Assembly (NCBI GenBank): GCA_003282175.1
Contig: QBZX01000005.1
Location: forward strand, 32,705 to 96,704
Direction of reading: 5' to 3'
Length of the DNA: 64,000 nucleotides
Source: Pelagibacteraceae bacterium AG-337-G06
GTDB taxonomy: Bacteria; Pseudomonadota; Alphaproteobacteria; Pelagibacterales; AG-422-B15
Part shown: piece by piece, positions 20,864-27,914 of the stretch
How the letters are laid out: each line of letters begins with the position of its first letter
How positions within the stretch are numbered: the first letter of the stretch is position 1
Notes under the pieces: model-generated
What the model saw: the letters and a program-made list of their open reading frames with translations, nothing else
What the model was told of the DNA's origin: nothing
Database searches by the model: none
Translations under genes and position numbers: made by a program

Positions 20864-21955
20864 ATGGATTTTAATTATGATTCAAAAGAAATAAGGTTTT
20901 TTATTGGCGATGAGCAATATAAGCTTCATCCTTTATGGATGAGAGAACGGTCATTAGAAGAAGGTGCAGTCGATCAAAATTCACTACAACGACTATATGA
21001 CCCAGAGAAAATCATTGAAAATTTAGAAATCAAAGAAGTAAATAAGTTAGACGAAGATAAACTATTAATTAAATTCTCAGATAATCATATAGCTAAGTAT
21101 TGCATAAAAAACTTAATTAAAGAAATAAAGAGAGCTAAAGGACTTCCTGATAAAGTTTTTTGGAATAAAGACAGCATATCACTTAGAAAGTTTAAATTTG
21201 ATTATAATACAAATGAAAATAAACAAATTTATGAGATATTAGAATATTACCATAGATATGGATTTGCAATTGTAAGCAAACTCAAACCTGAAGATGGTGA
21301 GATTATAAATTTTGCAAAAAAAATTGGATATATAAGAGAAACTAATTTTGGAAAATTATTCAACGTTAAATCTCAAAAACAACCAAACGATTTAGCATAT
21401 ACATCCATTGAATTAGAGTCTCATACTGATAATCCATATCGAAAACCAGTACCTTCTATTCAATTTCTTTTTTGTATTCATAATAGTTGCCAAGGAGGCG
21501 ACTCAACAATTGTTGATGGGTTTAAGGTTGCAGAAGACTTAAAAAATGAAAATCCAAATGCGTTTAATACTCTTACGAATACTCTTATCAATTTTAAATT
21601 TAAAGACAAAGATGCTATATTGGAAAAAACAGGTAAGATCATCAAGTTAAGTGAGCGAGGAGAAATAAAGCAAATAAAGTATAGCAACAGATTAGATTTT
21701 GTTTTTTATCAAGACCCTAAAAAACTTGATGAATTTTATGCGTCGAAAAGAGTGATGCACAAAATGATAAATTCTTCTAAATATATATTTAAGTTTCGCT
21801 TAGAACCAGGAGATTTAATTATTATGAATAATTATCGAACACTTCATGGTAGAACAAGTTATAATACAACTGAAGGCAATAGATGGCTGCAGGGATTATA
21901 TATAGACCATGATTCTGCAGAAAGTAAGTTTAAATTATTGTCAGAGGAAATATAA
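20864..21955 (+). CDS. tmpA: 2-oxoglutarate dioxygenase, probable TmpA (trimethylammonioethyl-phosphonate hydroxylase)
   Basis: TmpA hydroxylates 2-(trimethylammonio)ethylphosphonate at C1, using Fe(II) and 2-oxoglutarate. The 363-residue protein is a butyrobetaine-hydroxylase homologue: GBBH-like N-domain (H-P-L-W-M-R-E-R-S at 22-30) and TauD domain with H187-x-D189, H328 (R-T-L-H-G-R) and Arg340. Unlike the paralogue at 14.4-15.5 kb, the N-domain has no Cys, so the zinc site is lost. The HD-domain oxygenase gene starts on the very next base, reproducing the TmpA-TmpB pair, which in databases is often labelled butyrobetaine hydroxylase plus HD phosphohydrolase. A second butyrobetaine or trimethyllysine hydroxylase is the alternative. 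Confidence 0.74.
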   Translation: MDFNYDSKEIRFFIGDEQYKLHPLWMRERSLEEGAVDQNSLQRLYDPEKIIENLEIKEVNKLDEDKLLIKFSDNHIAKYCIKNLIKEIKRAKGLPDKVFWNKDSISLRKFKFDYNTNENKQIYEILEYYHRYGFAIVSKLKPEDGEIINFAKKIGYIRETNFGKLFNVKSQKQPNDLAYTSIELESHTDNPYRKPVPSIQFLFCIHNSCQGGDSTIVDGFKVAEDLKNENPNAFNTLTNTLINFKFKDKDAILEKTGKIIKLSERGEIKQIKYSNRLDFVFYQDPKKLDEFYASKRVMHKMINSSKYIFKFRLEPGDLIIMNNYRTLHGRTSYNTTEGNRWLQGLYIDHDSAESKFKLLSEEI

Positions 21956-22507
21956 ATGGAAAAAGTAAAATTTACTCAGATGAAAGATGGCACAAAAGAA
22001 GATTATGATCTTTTAAGTAAGTATGAAGAAAAGTTTTCAAAAGATCTTCCTGATAGAATATTAGACGCTTTGAGAAATTTAGATAGTTCAGTTGACGGTT
22101 ATCAAGTAACAAGGTTAGAGCATTCACTTCAATCAGCAACTAGAGCTGAAAAAGATGGCGCAGATGAAGAAATGGTAGTGGCAACTCTTGTACACGATAT
22201 TGGAGATAATCTTGCCCCATATAATCATAGTCAACTTGTTGCCTCAGTTTTAAGGCCCTATGTTTCTGAAAAAGTATATTGGATTATGCTTCATCATGGG
22301 ATTTTTCAAGAATATTACTATGCTCATCACATAGGGAGAGATCGTAATGCTAGAGAAAAATTTAAAGATCATCCTTACTATCAAGATGCAGTGGATTTTT
22401 GTGAAAAGTGGGATCAAAAGTCATTTGATCCAGATTATGAATCTTATTCTCTTGAATATTTTGAACCAAAAGTAAGGAAGCTTTTCTCTAAGGAGCCAAA
22501 TTTTTAA
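21956..22507 (+). CDS. tmpB: HD-domain mixed-valent diiron oxygenase, probable TmpB (C-P bond cleavage)
   Basis: TmpB oxidatively cleaves the hydroxylated phosphonate made by TmpA into glycine betaine and phosphate. The 183 residues match PhnZ/TmpB size and carry R-L-E-H-S-L-Q-S-A (His56), the H80-D81 pair in L-V-H-D-I-G-D, His91, His113/114 in L-H-H-G, and a late Asp (153, K-W-D-Q-K). These are the positions expected for a diiron HD oxygenase. The L-E-H-S-L-Q segment is shared with PhnZ, and Tyr49 lies seven residues before His56. It abuts tmpA with no gap. An ordinary HD phosphohydrolase is less likely given the 2OG-dioxygenase partner. The stop interlocks with the next gene (TTAA, 22504-22507). 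Confidence 0.76.
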   Translation: MEKVKFTQMKDGTKEDYDLLSKYEEKFSKDLPDRILDALRNLDSSVDGYQVTRLEHSLQSATRAEKDGADEEMVVATLVHDIGDNLAPYNHSQLVASVLRPYVSEKVYWIMLHHGIFQEYYYAHHIGRDRNAREKFKDHPYYQDAVDFCEKWDQKSFDPDYESYSLEYFEPKVRKLFSKEPNF

Positions 22508-23631
22508 GCAATTTTTCTCACAATAACATTCCCCACGGAATAACCTGCCCCAAAAGAGCAAATAATTGCAAGATCATCTTTTTTTAGTGAGTTGTTATGT
22601 TTATGAAAAGCAATTATTGAACCTGCAGAACTTGTGTTAGCATATTCATCAAGAACAACGGGCGCTAGATCTCTAGATGCTTCTTTGCCAAGTACATATT
22701 TAGAAATAAGAATATTCATATTTTCATTTGCTTGATGCAAATACATTCCCTTTAAATCTTCGGCGGAAAGTTTATTTTCTTCTAAATGATCCTTTATTAA
22801 ATTAGAAACTTTAGGGATGACTTCTTTGAATACTTTTCTTCCATTTTGATGAAACAGTTTGTCTGCCTTACCTATTCCTTCAGGAGAAGAACTATTCAGA
22901 AATCCATAATTATTTCTTATATTATTAGAAAACTCTGTAAGGAGTTTTGTCCCAAGTATTTCATAAGAATTGTTTTTATGAATTTCCCCATTCATTCTTT
23001 CTAAAACTACAGCTGTCGCAACGTCACCAAATATAAAATGACAATCCCTATCTTTGAAATTTAAGTGACCAGTACAAATTTCTGGGTTGACCATTAAGGC
23101 CGATTTAATACTCCCACTTTTTATCATGTCAAAAATGGCTTGAATGCCAAAAGTAGCTGAGGAACAAGCAACATTCATATCAAATGCAAACCCCTCGATA
23201 CCTAATTCATTTTGGATTTCAATAGCTATAGCTGGGTAGGCACGTTCTAAATTTGAGCAAGCAACAATTACTGCATCTATCTCTTTGATCTCGATTTGAG
23301 AATTTTTTATAGCTTCTTTTGCTGCAATTACTCCCATTTCAGCAAGATTAGAAATTTGATTCTCAGATCTTTCAACAAGTCTCGGACGCATAAAGGATGT
23401 ATCCAAAATCCCTGATTTATTTTGAACATATCTAGATTTTACACCTGATGCTTTTTCAATAAACTCTGAACTAGATTTTTCAAGTGGCTCCACACTTCCA
23501 TTATTTATATCGCTAGCGTTTGATAAATTATATTCATCCACATACTTGTTATATGAGTCAACTAGTTCTTCGTTTGAAATTTTTTCTTTGGGTGTGTATA
23601 GTCCAGTTCCAGAAATTTGCACTTTAAACAT
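22504..23631 (-). CDS. Beta-ketoacyl-ACP synthase III, PA3286 (FabH2)-like
   Basis: This is a KAS III-type condensing enzyme of 375 residues, longer than housekeeping FabH (about 320). The catalytic Cys156 lies in N-V-A-C-S-S-A-T-F-G, the His in L-H-Q-A-N, and the Asn in Y-A-N-T-S-S-A-G. A roughly 50-residue insertion near the N-terminus (E-E-L-V-D-S-Y-N...F-I-E-K-A-S-G) and the R-D-C-H-F-I-F-G-D motif closely recall Pseudomonas aeruginosa PA3286, which takes medium-chain acyl-CoA from beta-oxidation into fatty acid synthesis. By analogy it may prime lipid synthesis from scavenged acyl-CoA. Its neighbours do not fix the role. Confidence 0.85.
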   Translation of the reverse strand: MFKVQISGTGLYTPKEKISNEELVDSYNKYVDEYNLSNASDINNGSVEPLEKSSSEFIEKASGVKSRYVQNKSGILDTSFMRPRLVERSENQISNLAEMGVIAAKEAIKNSQIEIKEIDAVIVACSNLERAYPAIAIEIQNELGIEGFAFDMNVACSSATFGIQAIFDMIKSGSIKSALMVNPEICTGHLNFKDRDCHFIFGDVATAVVLERMNGEIHKNNSYEILGTKLLTEFSNNIRNNYGFLNSSSPEGIGKADKLFHQNGRKVFKEVIPKVSNLIKDHLEENKLSAEDLKGMYLHQANENMNILISKYVLGKEASRDLAPVVLDEYANTSSAGSIIAFHKHNNSLKKDDLAIICSFGAGYSVGNVIVRKIA

Positions 23632-23732
23632 TTAAATAAGTATACGTAATGGAAACTGATTTTGGCAATTAACTTTTTTAACTGATTATTACAAGGTGTA
23701 ACTGACCCCATAATGAGGCCAGTTAAATATCT

Positions 23733-23849
23733 CTATATTCCTGGAATATAAGGAACACCGTCGCCCTTAACTGTCTCATTAATGCTTTGTAAAGTAGTAC
23801 AAGCTGAAATCATGAAACTAAAAGCTAAAACTGTAAGAGTAGTACGCAT
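23733..23849 (-). CDS. Small lipoprotein (38 residues)
   Basis: Read directly from the bases: an ATG at 23849 opens 38 codons ending in TAG at 23733-23735. The product starts M-R-T-T-L-T-V-L-A-F-S-F, reaches a lipobox I-S-A-C (Cys17), and ends G-V-P-Y-I-P-G-I. The mature part would be only 22 residues. A full Shine-Dalgarno AGGAG (23857-23861) lies seven bases upstream, rare in this window and a strong sign that it is translated. Size and layout resemble entericidin-like or other short lipoproteins, but no name is justified. After the stop an imperfect 8-bp hairpin (23700-23707 with 23717-23724) has no U-run. Confidence 0.75.
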   Translation of the reverse strand: MRTTLTVLAFSFMISACTTLQSINETVKGDGVPYIPGI

Positions 23850-23890
23850 GCTTATTCTCCTGTTGATTCATAGATACTATATTTATTTCA

Positions 23891-24169
23891 ATGCCAAATA
23901 CAATTAATATATCAAGAAATATGAGATTCTTTGTTTATGTCATCGGAACGAAATACCCAAAAGTACGAACATATGTAGGCTGGAGTAATGATATAAAAAA
24001 AAGACTTAAAGCACATAATGAATCTAAAGGAGCAAAGTTTACAAGAGGATCTAAATGGAAATTGTTATATCAAGAAGAGTTATTCTCTAAATCAGAAGCC
24101 ATGAGAAGAGAGGCACATTTAAAAAAAGATAGACTATTAAGATCGCAGTTAAGAAATCAATTAATTTGA
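23891..24169 (+). CDS. GIY-YIG domain protein (UPF0213/YhbQ type)
   Basis: This 92-residue protein consists almost entirely of a GIY-YIG nuclease domain. The first strand carries V-Y-V-I-G, the second T-Y-V-G-W-S-N-D, followed by the catalytic Arg region I-K-K-R-L-K-A-H-N and the K-S-E-A-M-R-R-E-A-H-L-K-K motif with the metal-binding Glu. These are the features of the short stand-alone YhbQ/UPF0213 family, whose role in the cell is poorly defined (DNA repair suggested for some), rather than homing endonucleases, which are larger. It may start at the internal Met11, where the domain begins. Its 3' end overlaps the convergent cupin gene by nine bases. Confidence 0.88.
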   Translation: MPNTINISRNMRFFVYVIGTKYPKVRTYVGWSNDIKKRLKAHNESKGAKFTRGSKWKLLYQEELFSKSEAMRREAHLKKDRLLRSQLRNQLI

Positions 24170-24583
24170 AATGCCATAATTGCTTCGACCTTTTTTTCTT
24201 AGTCCATATGGACCAGCAATATAAATGGTGACCGGTTTGATCCCAGGCTCTAAGTCAACTCTGTGCAGATTATCAGCACTTCTAAATCCAATATAGAATT
24301 TTCCTCTCCAGGTTTTATTTTTATTTATATCTGTTTCCCAGTATCCTCCGCTAACAATAATTGTTATATATGGAAAAGGATGATTATGAAGACCCACACC
24401 ATGATCATCATCTAGAATATGATGTATTAATATATTGAAAGGAAACCAACGGGGCCTCTTTCTGAATAAGAGGTAATATCTTGCTGTCCAAGGTTTTGCT
24501 AAGCAATATTCAGGATGCGATGGACCTCTATCCATAACAACCTTTTTCCTACCTAATTTTTCTAGTATCTTAAGTAAAAGCAT
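24161..24583 (-). CDS. Cupin-like protein of unknown function
   Basis: From the ATG at 24583 this gives about 140 residues; the longer frame to 24622 would start inside tRNA-Arg, so I trimmed it. A beta-rich centre with G-L-H-N-H-P-F-P and a later H-R-V-D suggests a metal-binding cupin fold, and the N-terminus (L-L-L-K-I-L-E-K-L-G-R-K-K) is basic. A run of aromatic residues (R-Y-Y-L-L-F-R-K-R-P-R-W-F-P-F) precedes the cupin core. I do not recognise a named family. It points away from the tRNA, only 24 bases from it. Confidence 0.65.
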   Translation of the reverse strand: MLLLKILEKLGRKKVVMDRGPSHPEYCLAKPWTARYYLLFRKRPRWFPFNILIHHILDDDHGVGLHNHPFPYITIIVSGGYWETDINKNKTWRGKFYIGFRSADNLHRVDLEPGIKPVTIYIAGPYGLRKKGRSNYGISN

Positions 24584-24607
24584 GTTACTTGAAATAATAA
24601 TATAGAT

Positions 24608-24684
24608 GCGTCCATAGCTCAACTGGATAGAGCATCAGACTTCGGATCTGAGGGTTGAGGGTTCGAATCCTTCTGGGCGCACCA
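24608..24684 (+). tRNA. tRNA-Arg (anticodon TCG)
   Basis: A cloverleaf of 77 bases includes an encoded CCA. The acceptor GCGTCCA (24608-24614) pairs with TGGGCGC (24674-24680) with one G-T pair. The anticodon stem is TCAGA/TCTGA with loop CTTCGGA, giving anticodon TCG (Arg, CGA codon). The T arm contains GTTCGAATC. It stands alone between a minus-strand cupin gene and a plus-strand oxygenase gene that begins eight bases later. Confidence 0.95.
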
Positions 24685-24691
24685 AGAAAAT

Positions 24692-25291
24692 ATGAAGATA
24701 TACAAACCATTTGGACCAACAATCGGAAAAACAAAACTGACTTTAAGTGCAGTTGCTCGCCTAAACAAATTTTCTGATCAGGTGTCTAATAATAAAAGAC
24801 TTTCAAAAAGATACGATTACGACCACAGATTAGTAGGAAGCATGAAACAGCAGTTTAGGATACCCTCAAAAATCTTAAAAATTGGAATTGAAAAACAGAT
24901 TATTAAGTCTGTAAAAGATTATTATGATAAAACACTTAATATTAAAGTTAAAAAAATAAGAATAGAAAAAGCTTGGATCGTCAGCCAGTTTGCTGGAGAT
25001 TTTAATCCACCACATTTACATAGAGGTAATATTAGTGGAGTAGGTTATTTAAAGATACCGAGTTCAATTAAGCGTAATAAAGAAAAAGATTTAGCAGGAT
25101 TAATTTCTTTCTTTGATGGTCGAGTGTCTCTTCCAAGAAATAGCCCACCGCTTGTGAAACATAGAGAGACTTTTAAGCCCAGAGTAGGAGACTTATACAT
25201 ATTTCCATCATTTCTAATGCATGACGTTCACCCTTTTAGAGGAGATGGAGAAAGAAGGTGCTTTTCCTTTAATGCATTTGTTGATGCATAA
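24692..25291 (+). CDS. Putative 2OG-Fe(II) oxygenase-like protein
   Basis: This is a 199-residue protein. The central N-P-P-H-L-H-R-G-N-I-S-G-V-G-Y-L and the distal M-H-D-V-H-P-F, followed by R-R-C-F-S-F-N, resemble the putative 2OG-Fe(II) oxygenase family (PF13759 type), which has P-H-x-H-x-x-x-x-x-S-G-V-x-Y-L and a late H...R pair. The N-terminal 80 residues are basic and unassigned. The substrate is unknown; relatives occur in marine bacteria and cyanophages. It begins eight bases after tRNA-Arg and may be co-transcribed with it. The gap to the convergent tsaC stop is only three bases. Confidence 0.7.
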   Translation: MKIYKPFGPTIGKTKLTLSAVARLNKFSDQVSNNKRLSKRYDYDHRLVGSMKQQFRIPSKILKIGIEKQIIKSVKDYYDKTLNIKVKKIRIEKAWIVSQFAGDFNPPHLHRGNISGVGYLKIPSSIKRNKEKDLAGLISFFDGRVSLPRNSPPLVKHRETFKPRVGDLYIFPSFLMHDVHPFRGDGERRCFSFNAFVDA

Positions 25292-25294
25292 GTT

Positions 25295-25933
25295 TTAATC
25301 AAGCAACAAATTTTTTTTTAAATTACTTTCAATTGATTTTTTTGAAATAGAACCTTTTCTTAAGAGGTTTATTTTGTTTTTATTCACTTCAACCAGAGTT
25401 GATTCTGCAAAGCTCATTCTGTAGTGACTGCTTATCGCGTGCGTAACATCATCATTATGAAGTAGACTTAGATGATTGATATTATTACTATTTTTTTCTT
25501 GATGAATATTTGCACTGGTAGTTGCGAGTGGCTTATTAACGACTTTAAGTAAGTTCATAACATCTTTATTTTTTGGAATGCGAATGCCTATTTTTGAAAG
25601 TCTTTTATCACCGTTATAGATATTTCTATTTTTTTTTCTAAGTATAAGCGTAAGGGGTCCAGGCCAGTAATGTGTTGCTAAGAACTCCTCAATATCATTG
25701 AAATATGCATATTTTTTTGCTTCTTTTATGGACTTTACAAATAAAATAAGTGGATAGGTTCTTGGTCTTTTTTTAATTTTGAAAATATTTTCAACCCCTT
25801 TCTCGTTAGTTGCATCTGCTGCAATACCATAAACAGTATCTGTTGGTATAATTATTGTTTTACCATTCAGTAGACTTCTAGCAGCTAATTTAATAGAGTT
25901 TATATTGGCTTTAATTACTTTTTTTGAATTCAT
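25295..25933 (-). CDS. tsaC: L-threonylcarbamoyladenylate synthase (TsaC/Sua5/YrdC family)
   Basis: This enzyme makes threonylcarbamoyl-AMP from threonine, bicarbonate and ATP, the first step of t6A37 synthesis in ANN-decoding tRNAs. The 212 residues show the YrdC fold signatures: P-T-D-T-V-Y-G-I-A-A-D-A, K-K-R-P-R-T-Y-P-L, W-P-G-P-L-T-L-I-L and the later T-S-A-N-I-H. It lacks the extra C-terminal Sua5 domain, so the short TsaC type is favoured. Its ATG (25931-25933) is just two bases from the ATG of the divergent deacetylase gene, so each promoter must lie inside the other gene. Confidence 0.93.
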   Translation of the reverse strand: MNSKKVIKANINSIKLAARSLLNGKTIIIPTDTVYGIAADATNEKGVENIFKIKKRPRTYPLILFVKSIKEAKKYAYFNDIEEFLATHYWPGPLTLILRKKNRNIYNGDKRLSKIGIRIPKNKDVMNLLKVVNKPLATTSANIHQEKNSNNINHLSLLHNDDVTHAISSHYRMSFAESTLVEVNKNKINLLRKGSISKKSIESNLKKNLLLD

Positions 25934-25935
25934 CT

Positions 25936-26865
25936 ATGACACAAACTTTTGTATATTTTGACGACTGTTTTAAAGGTCACGTACAATCCTTGGATTATCC
26001 AGAGTGTTCCGATCGTGTCCAAAATATCATTGAACTAATAAATAAAGAAGAGTTTAAAAATATAATAATTAAACAACCTAATAAAATAGAGCAATCACTT
26101 ATTTTTGCTGCTCATGAAGAGAAATTTGTTAGGGAAACTCTTGCAAGATTTCCATCTGATGATCAAATAGTTTTCTTAGATCAAGAAACTCCAGTTTCAA
26201 AAGGTTCTATGGATGCAACCTTAAGAGCTGCCGGAGCGGGAATAGACGCGGTAGATGCTATAATGAGTAATAATATTCATAATGCCTTTTGTATTGTCAG
26301 GCCACCTGGTCACCATGCATGTTATGATCGATCAATGGGTTTTTGTGTTTTTAACAATGTTGCAATTGCCGCACACTATTTAATTAACAAGTATAAGTTT
26401 AAAAATATAGCCATTATTGATTTTGATGTTCATCATGGAAATGGTACTCAAGATATATTCTATAATAATTCAAAAGTTACCTATTACTCAACGCACCAGT
26501 ATCCCCTATATCCTGGCACAGGTGATGTAAATGAAATAGGAGTAGGTAATATTGTTAATGTTCCACTCACATCAGGAACAAATTCATATAAATATCAGCA
26601 GATATTTGATGAAAGAATTGTAAAAAAATTAGAAGAGCAAAGGCCAGATTTCCTTCTAATTTCTGCTGGGTTTGATGCGCATACAAAAGATCCTCTTGCC
26701 TCGCTGGATCTTGTAGAAAATGATTTTAGGCTAATTACAAGTAAGTTAAGAGAAATTGCAAATAAATATTGCGAAGGAAAAATAATATCGATGCTTGAAG
26801 GTGGTTATGATATAAAAGCACTTGAAAATTCAATGATTACGCATCTAAGTGAGCTGCAAAAATGA
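25936..26865 (+). CDS. Histone deacetylase-like amidohydrolase
   Basis: This is a zinc amidohydrolase of the arginase/deacetylase fold; bacterial members deacetylate polyamines, proteins or small amides. From the ATG at 25936 it has 309 residues. Motifs are R-P-P-G-H-H-A (paired catalytic His), the zinc site D-F-D-V-H-H-G-N-G and A-G-F-D-A-H, and the C-terminal G-G-Y with the transition-state Tyr. A TTG at 25924 would add four residues but overlap tsaC. The order deacetylase-xseB-ispA is conserved in alphaproteobacteria. The stop overlaps the xseB start (ATGA). The substrate is unknown. Confidence 0.9.
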   Translation: MTQTFVYFDDCFKGHVQSLDYPECSDRVQNIIELINKEEFKNIIIKQPNKIEQSLIFAAHEEKFVRETLARFPSDDQIVFLDQETPVSKGSMDATLRAAGAGIDAVDAIMSNNIHNAFCIVRPPGHHACYDRSMGFCVFNNVAIAAHYLINKYKFKNIAIIDFDVHHGNGTQDIFYNNSKVTYYSTHQYPLYPGTGDVNEIGVGNIVNVPLTSGTNSYKYQQIFDERIVKKLEEQRPDFLLISAGFDAHTKDPLASLDLVENDFRLITSKLREIANKYCEGKIISMLEGGYDIKALENSMITHLSELQK

Positions 26866-27095
26866 GTAAAATTCCTGCGGAAATAAATAAACTGTCTTTT
26901 GAAAAAGCAATGGAAGAACTATCTGAAATTGTAGAGAATCTTGAAAGTGGAAATATAGATTTAGAAAAGTCTATTGAGTATTATACAAGAGGGTCGCATC
27001 TTAGATCTCATTGTCAGAGGAAATTAGATGAGGCGGTCCTTAAGCTCGACGAAATTAAAGTTTTGTCTGATGGAAAAATCACAAAAAAAAAGTGA
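26862..27095 (+). CDS. xseB: Exodeoxyribonuclease VII small subunit
   Basis: This is the small subunit of the single-strand-specific exonuclease VII, several copies of which bind each XseA. The 77 residues include the family core F-E-K-A-M-E-E-L-S-E-I-V-E-N-L-E-S-G and L-E-K-S-I-E-Y-Y, predicted as two helices. The start overlaps the deacetylase stop in ATGA, and ispA begins on the base after the stop. xseA is not in the window. Confidence 0.95.
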   Translation: MSKIPAEINKLSFEKAMEELSEIVENLESGNIDLEKSIEYYTRGSHLRSHCQRKLDEAVLKLDEIKVLSDGKITKKK

Positions 27096-27914
27096 ATGAG
27101 GCATCAGGCTATTAAAAGAGATTTAAGAAGTTTTAGTAAAGAATTTAATTCATTTTTAAAAGAAAAATTTATTCTAGATAATAATACCTTAAATCAATCA
27201 ATAAAATATTCGATAAATTCTGGTGGTAAAAGATTTAGACCATATTTGGTTTATGTATTTGGTAAAGAATTTCAATTGCCAAAAAATATAATATTTAATT
27301 TAGGTTCTGCAATTGAAATGCTACATAACTATTCATTAGTGCATGATGATTTGCCATCTATGGACAATGATAAATATAGGAGAGGGAAGAAAACAACTCA
27401 TTATAAGTATAATGAATTTACTGCTGTTCTTGCTGGTTGCGGGCTTTTGACAAAATCTTATTTAACTATAGCGAGTAAGAAATTTAATTTAAGTGAAGGT
27501 AAAAAAATAAAATTAATACAGCTATTGAGTGAATTTTCAGGAGAAAAAGGTTTGTTATTAGGACAATACATTGATTTAAGCTCTTCAAATACAAAAATAG
27601 AAGAAAGGATTCAGTTAAACCAACTCAAGACAGGAATGTTAATGTCATTTTGTTGTCAGGCAGTAGCAATATGTGCCGGAAAAAGTAAAAAAATTGAAAA
27701 ATCTCTTGCTGATATAGGAATGTATATTGGTGAAATTTTTCAAATAAATGATGATTTTGAAGACTTTCCACGTATGTCAGTAAAAACTAAAAAGTTTCTT
27801 GAGAATTACAAATTAAAACTTTCTCAAAAAATCTTTTCAAATTTCAGAAAAATAAATCTTAAAAATAAGAAAACTTATTTACTTATTGAATTTTTATTAG
27901 ACCTTAAAGTTTAG
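27096..27914 (+). CDS. ispA: Short farnesyl-diphosphate-synthase-like prenyltransferase (IspA-type)
   Basis: IspA builds farnesyl diphosphate from IPP and DMAPP. The 272 residues contain G-G-K-R-F-R-P-Y, the first Asp motif D-D-L-P-S-M-D with R-R-G-K, the K-T-G motif and the second Asp motif D-D-F-E-D. After it, the usual stretch with G-K-x-x-x-K-D-x-x-x-x-K-x-T-Y is missing; only a Lys-rich tail remains, and the protein is some 25-30 residues short. Loss of the lysine that contacts the diphosphate may weaken activity or mark a divergent subfamily. xseB-ispA order is conserved in alphaproteobacteria, where dxs usually follows; here aroC lies there on the other strand. Confidence 0.82.
   Translation: MRHQAIKRDLRSFSKEFNSFLKEKFILDNNTLNQSIKYSINSGGKRFRPYLVYVFGKEFQLPKNIIFNLGSAIEMLHNYSLVHDDLPSMDNDKYRRGKKTTHYKYNEFTAVLAGCGLLTKSYLTIASKKFNLSEGKKIKLIQLLSEFSGEKGLLLGQYIDLSSSNTKIEERIQLNQLKTGMLMSFCCQAVAICAGKSKKIEKSLADIGMYIGEIFQINDDFEDFPRMSVKTKKFLENYKLKLSQKIFSNFRKINLKNKKTYLLIEFLLDLKV

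Noticed and set aside
21956..22507. HD-domain protein as an ordinary nucleotide phosphohydrolase
   Set aside because: The seamless pairing with a 2OG dioxygenase and the R-L-E-H-S-L-Q segment fit PhnZ/TmpB oxygenases better.
23891..24169. GIY-YIG gene as a homing endonuclease or mobile intron
   Set aside because: Only 92 residues with no DNA-targeting domain, and no interrupted gene or intron boundary around it.
24584..24622. Longer start of the cupin-like gene inside tRNA-Arg
   Set aside because: It would place coding sequence over a complete tRNA gene; the ATG at 24583 is sufficient.
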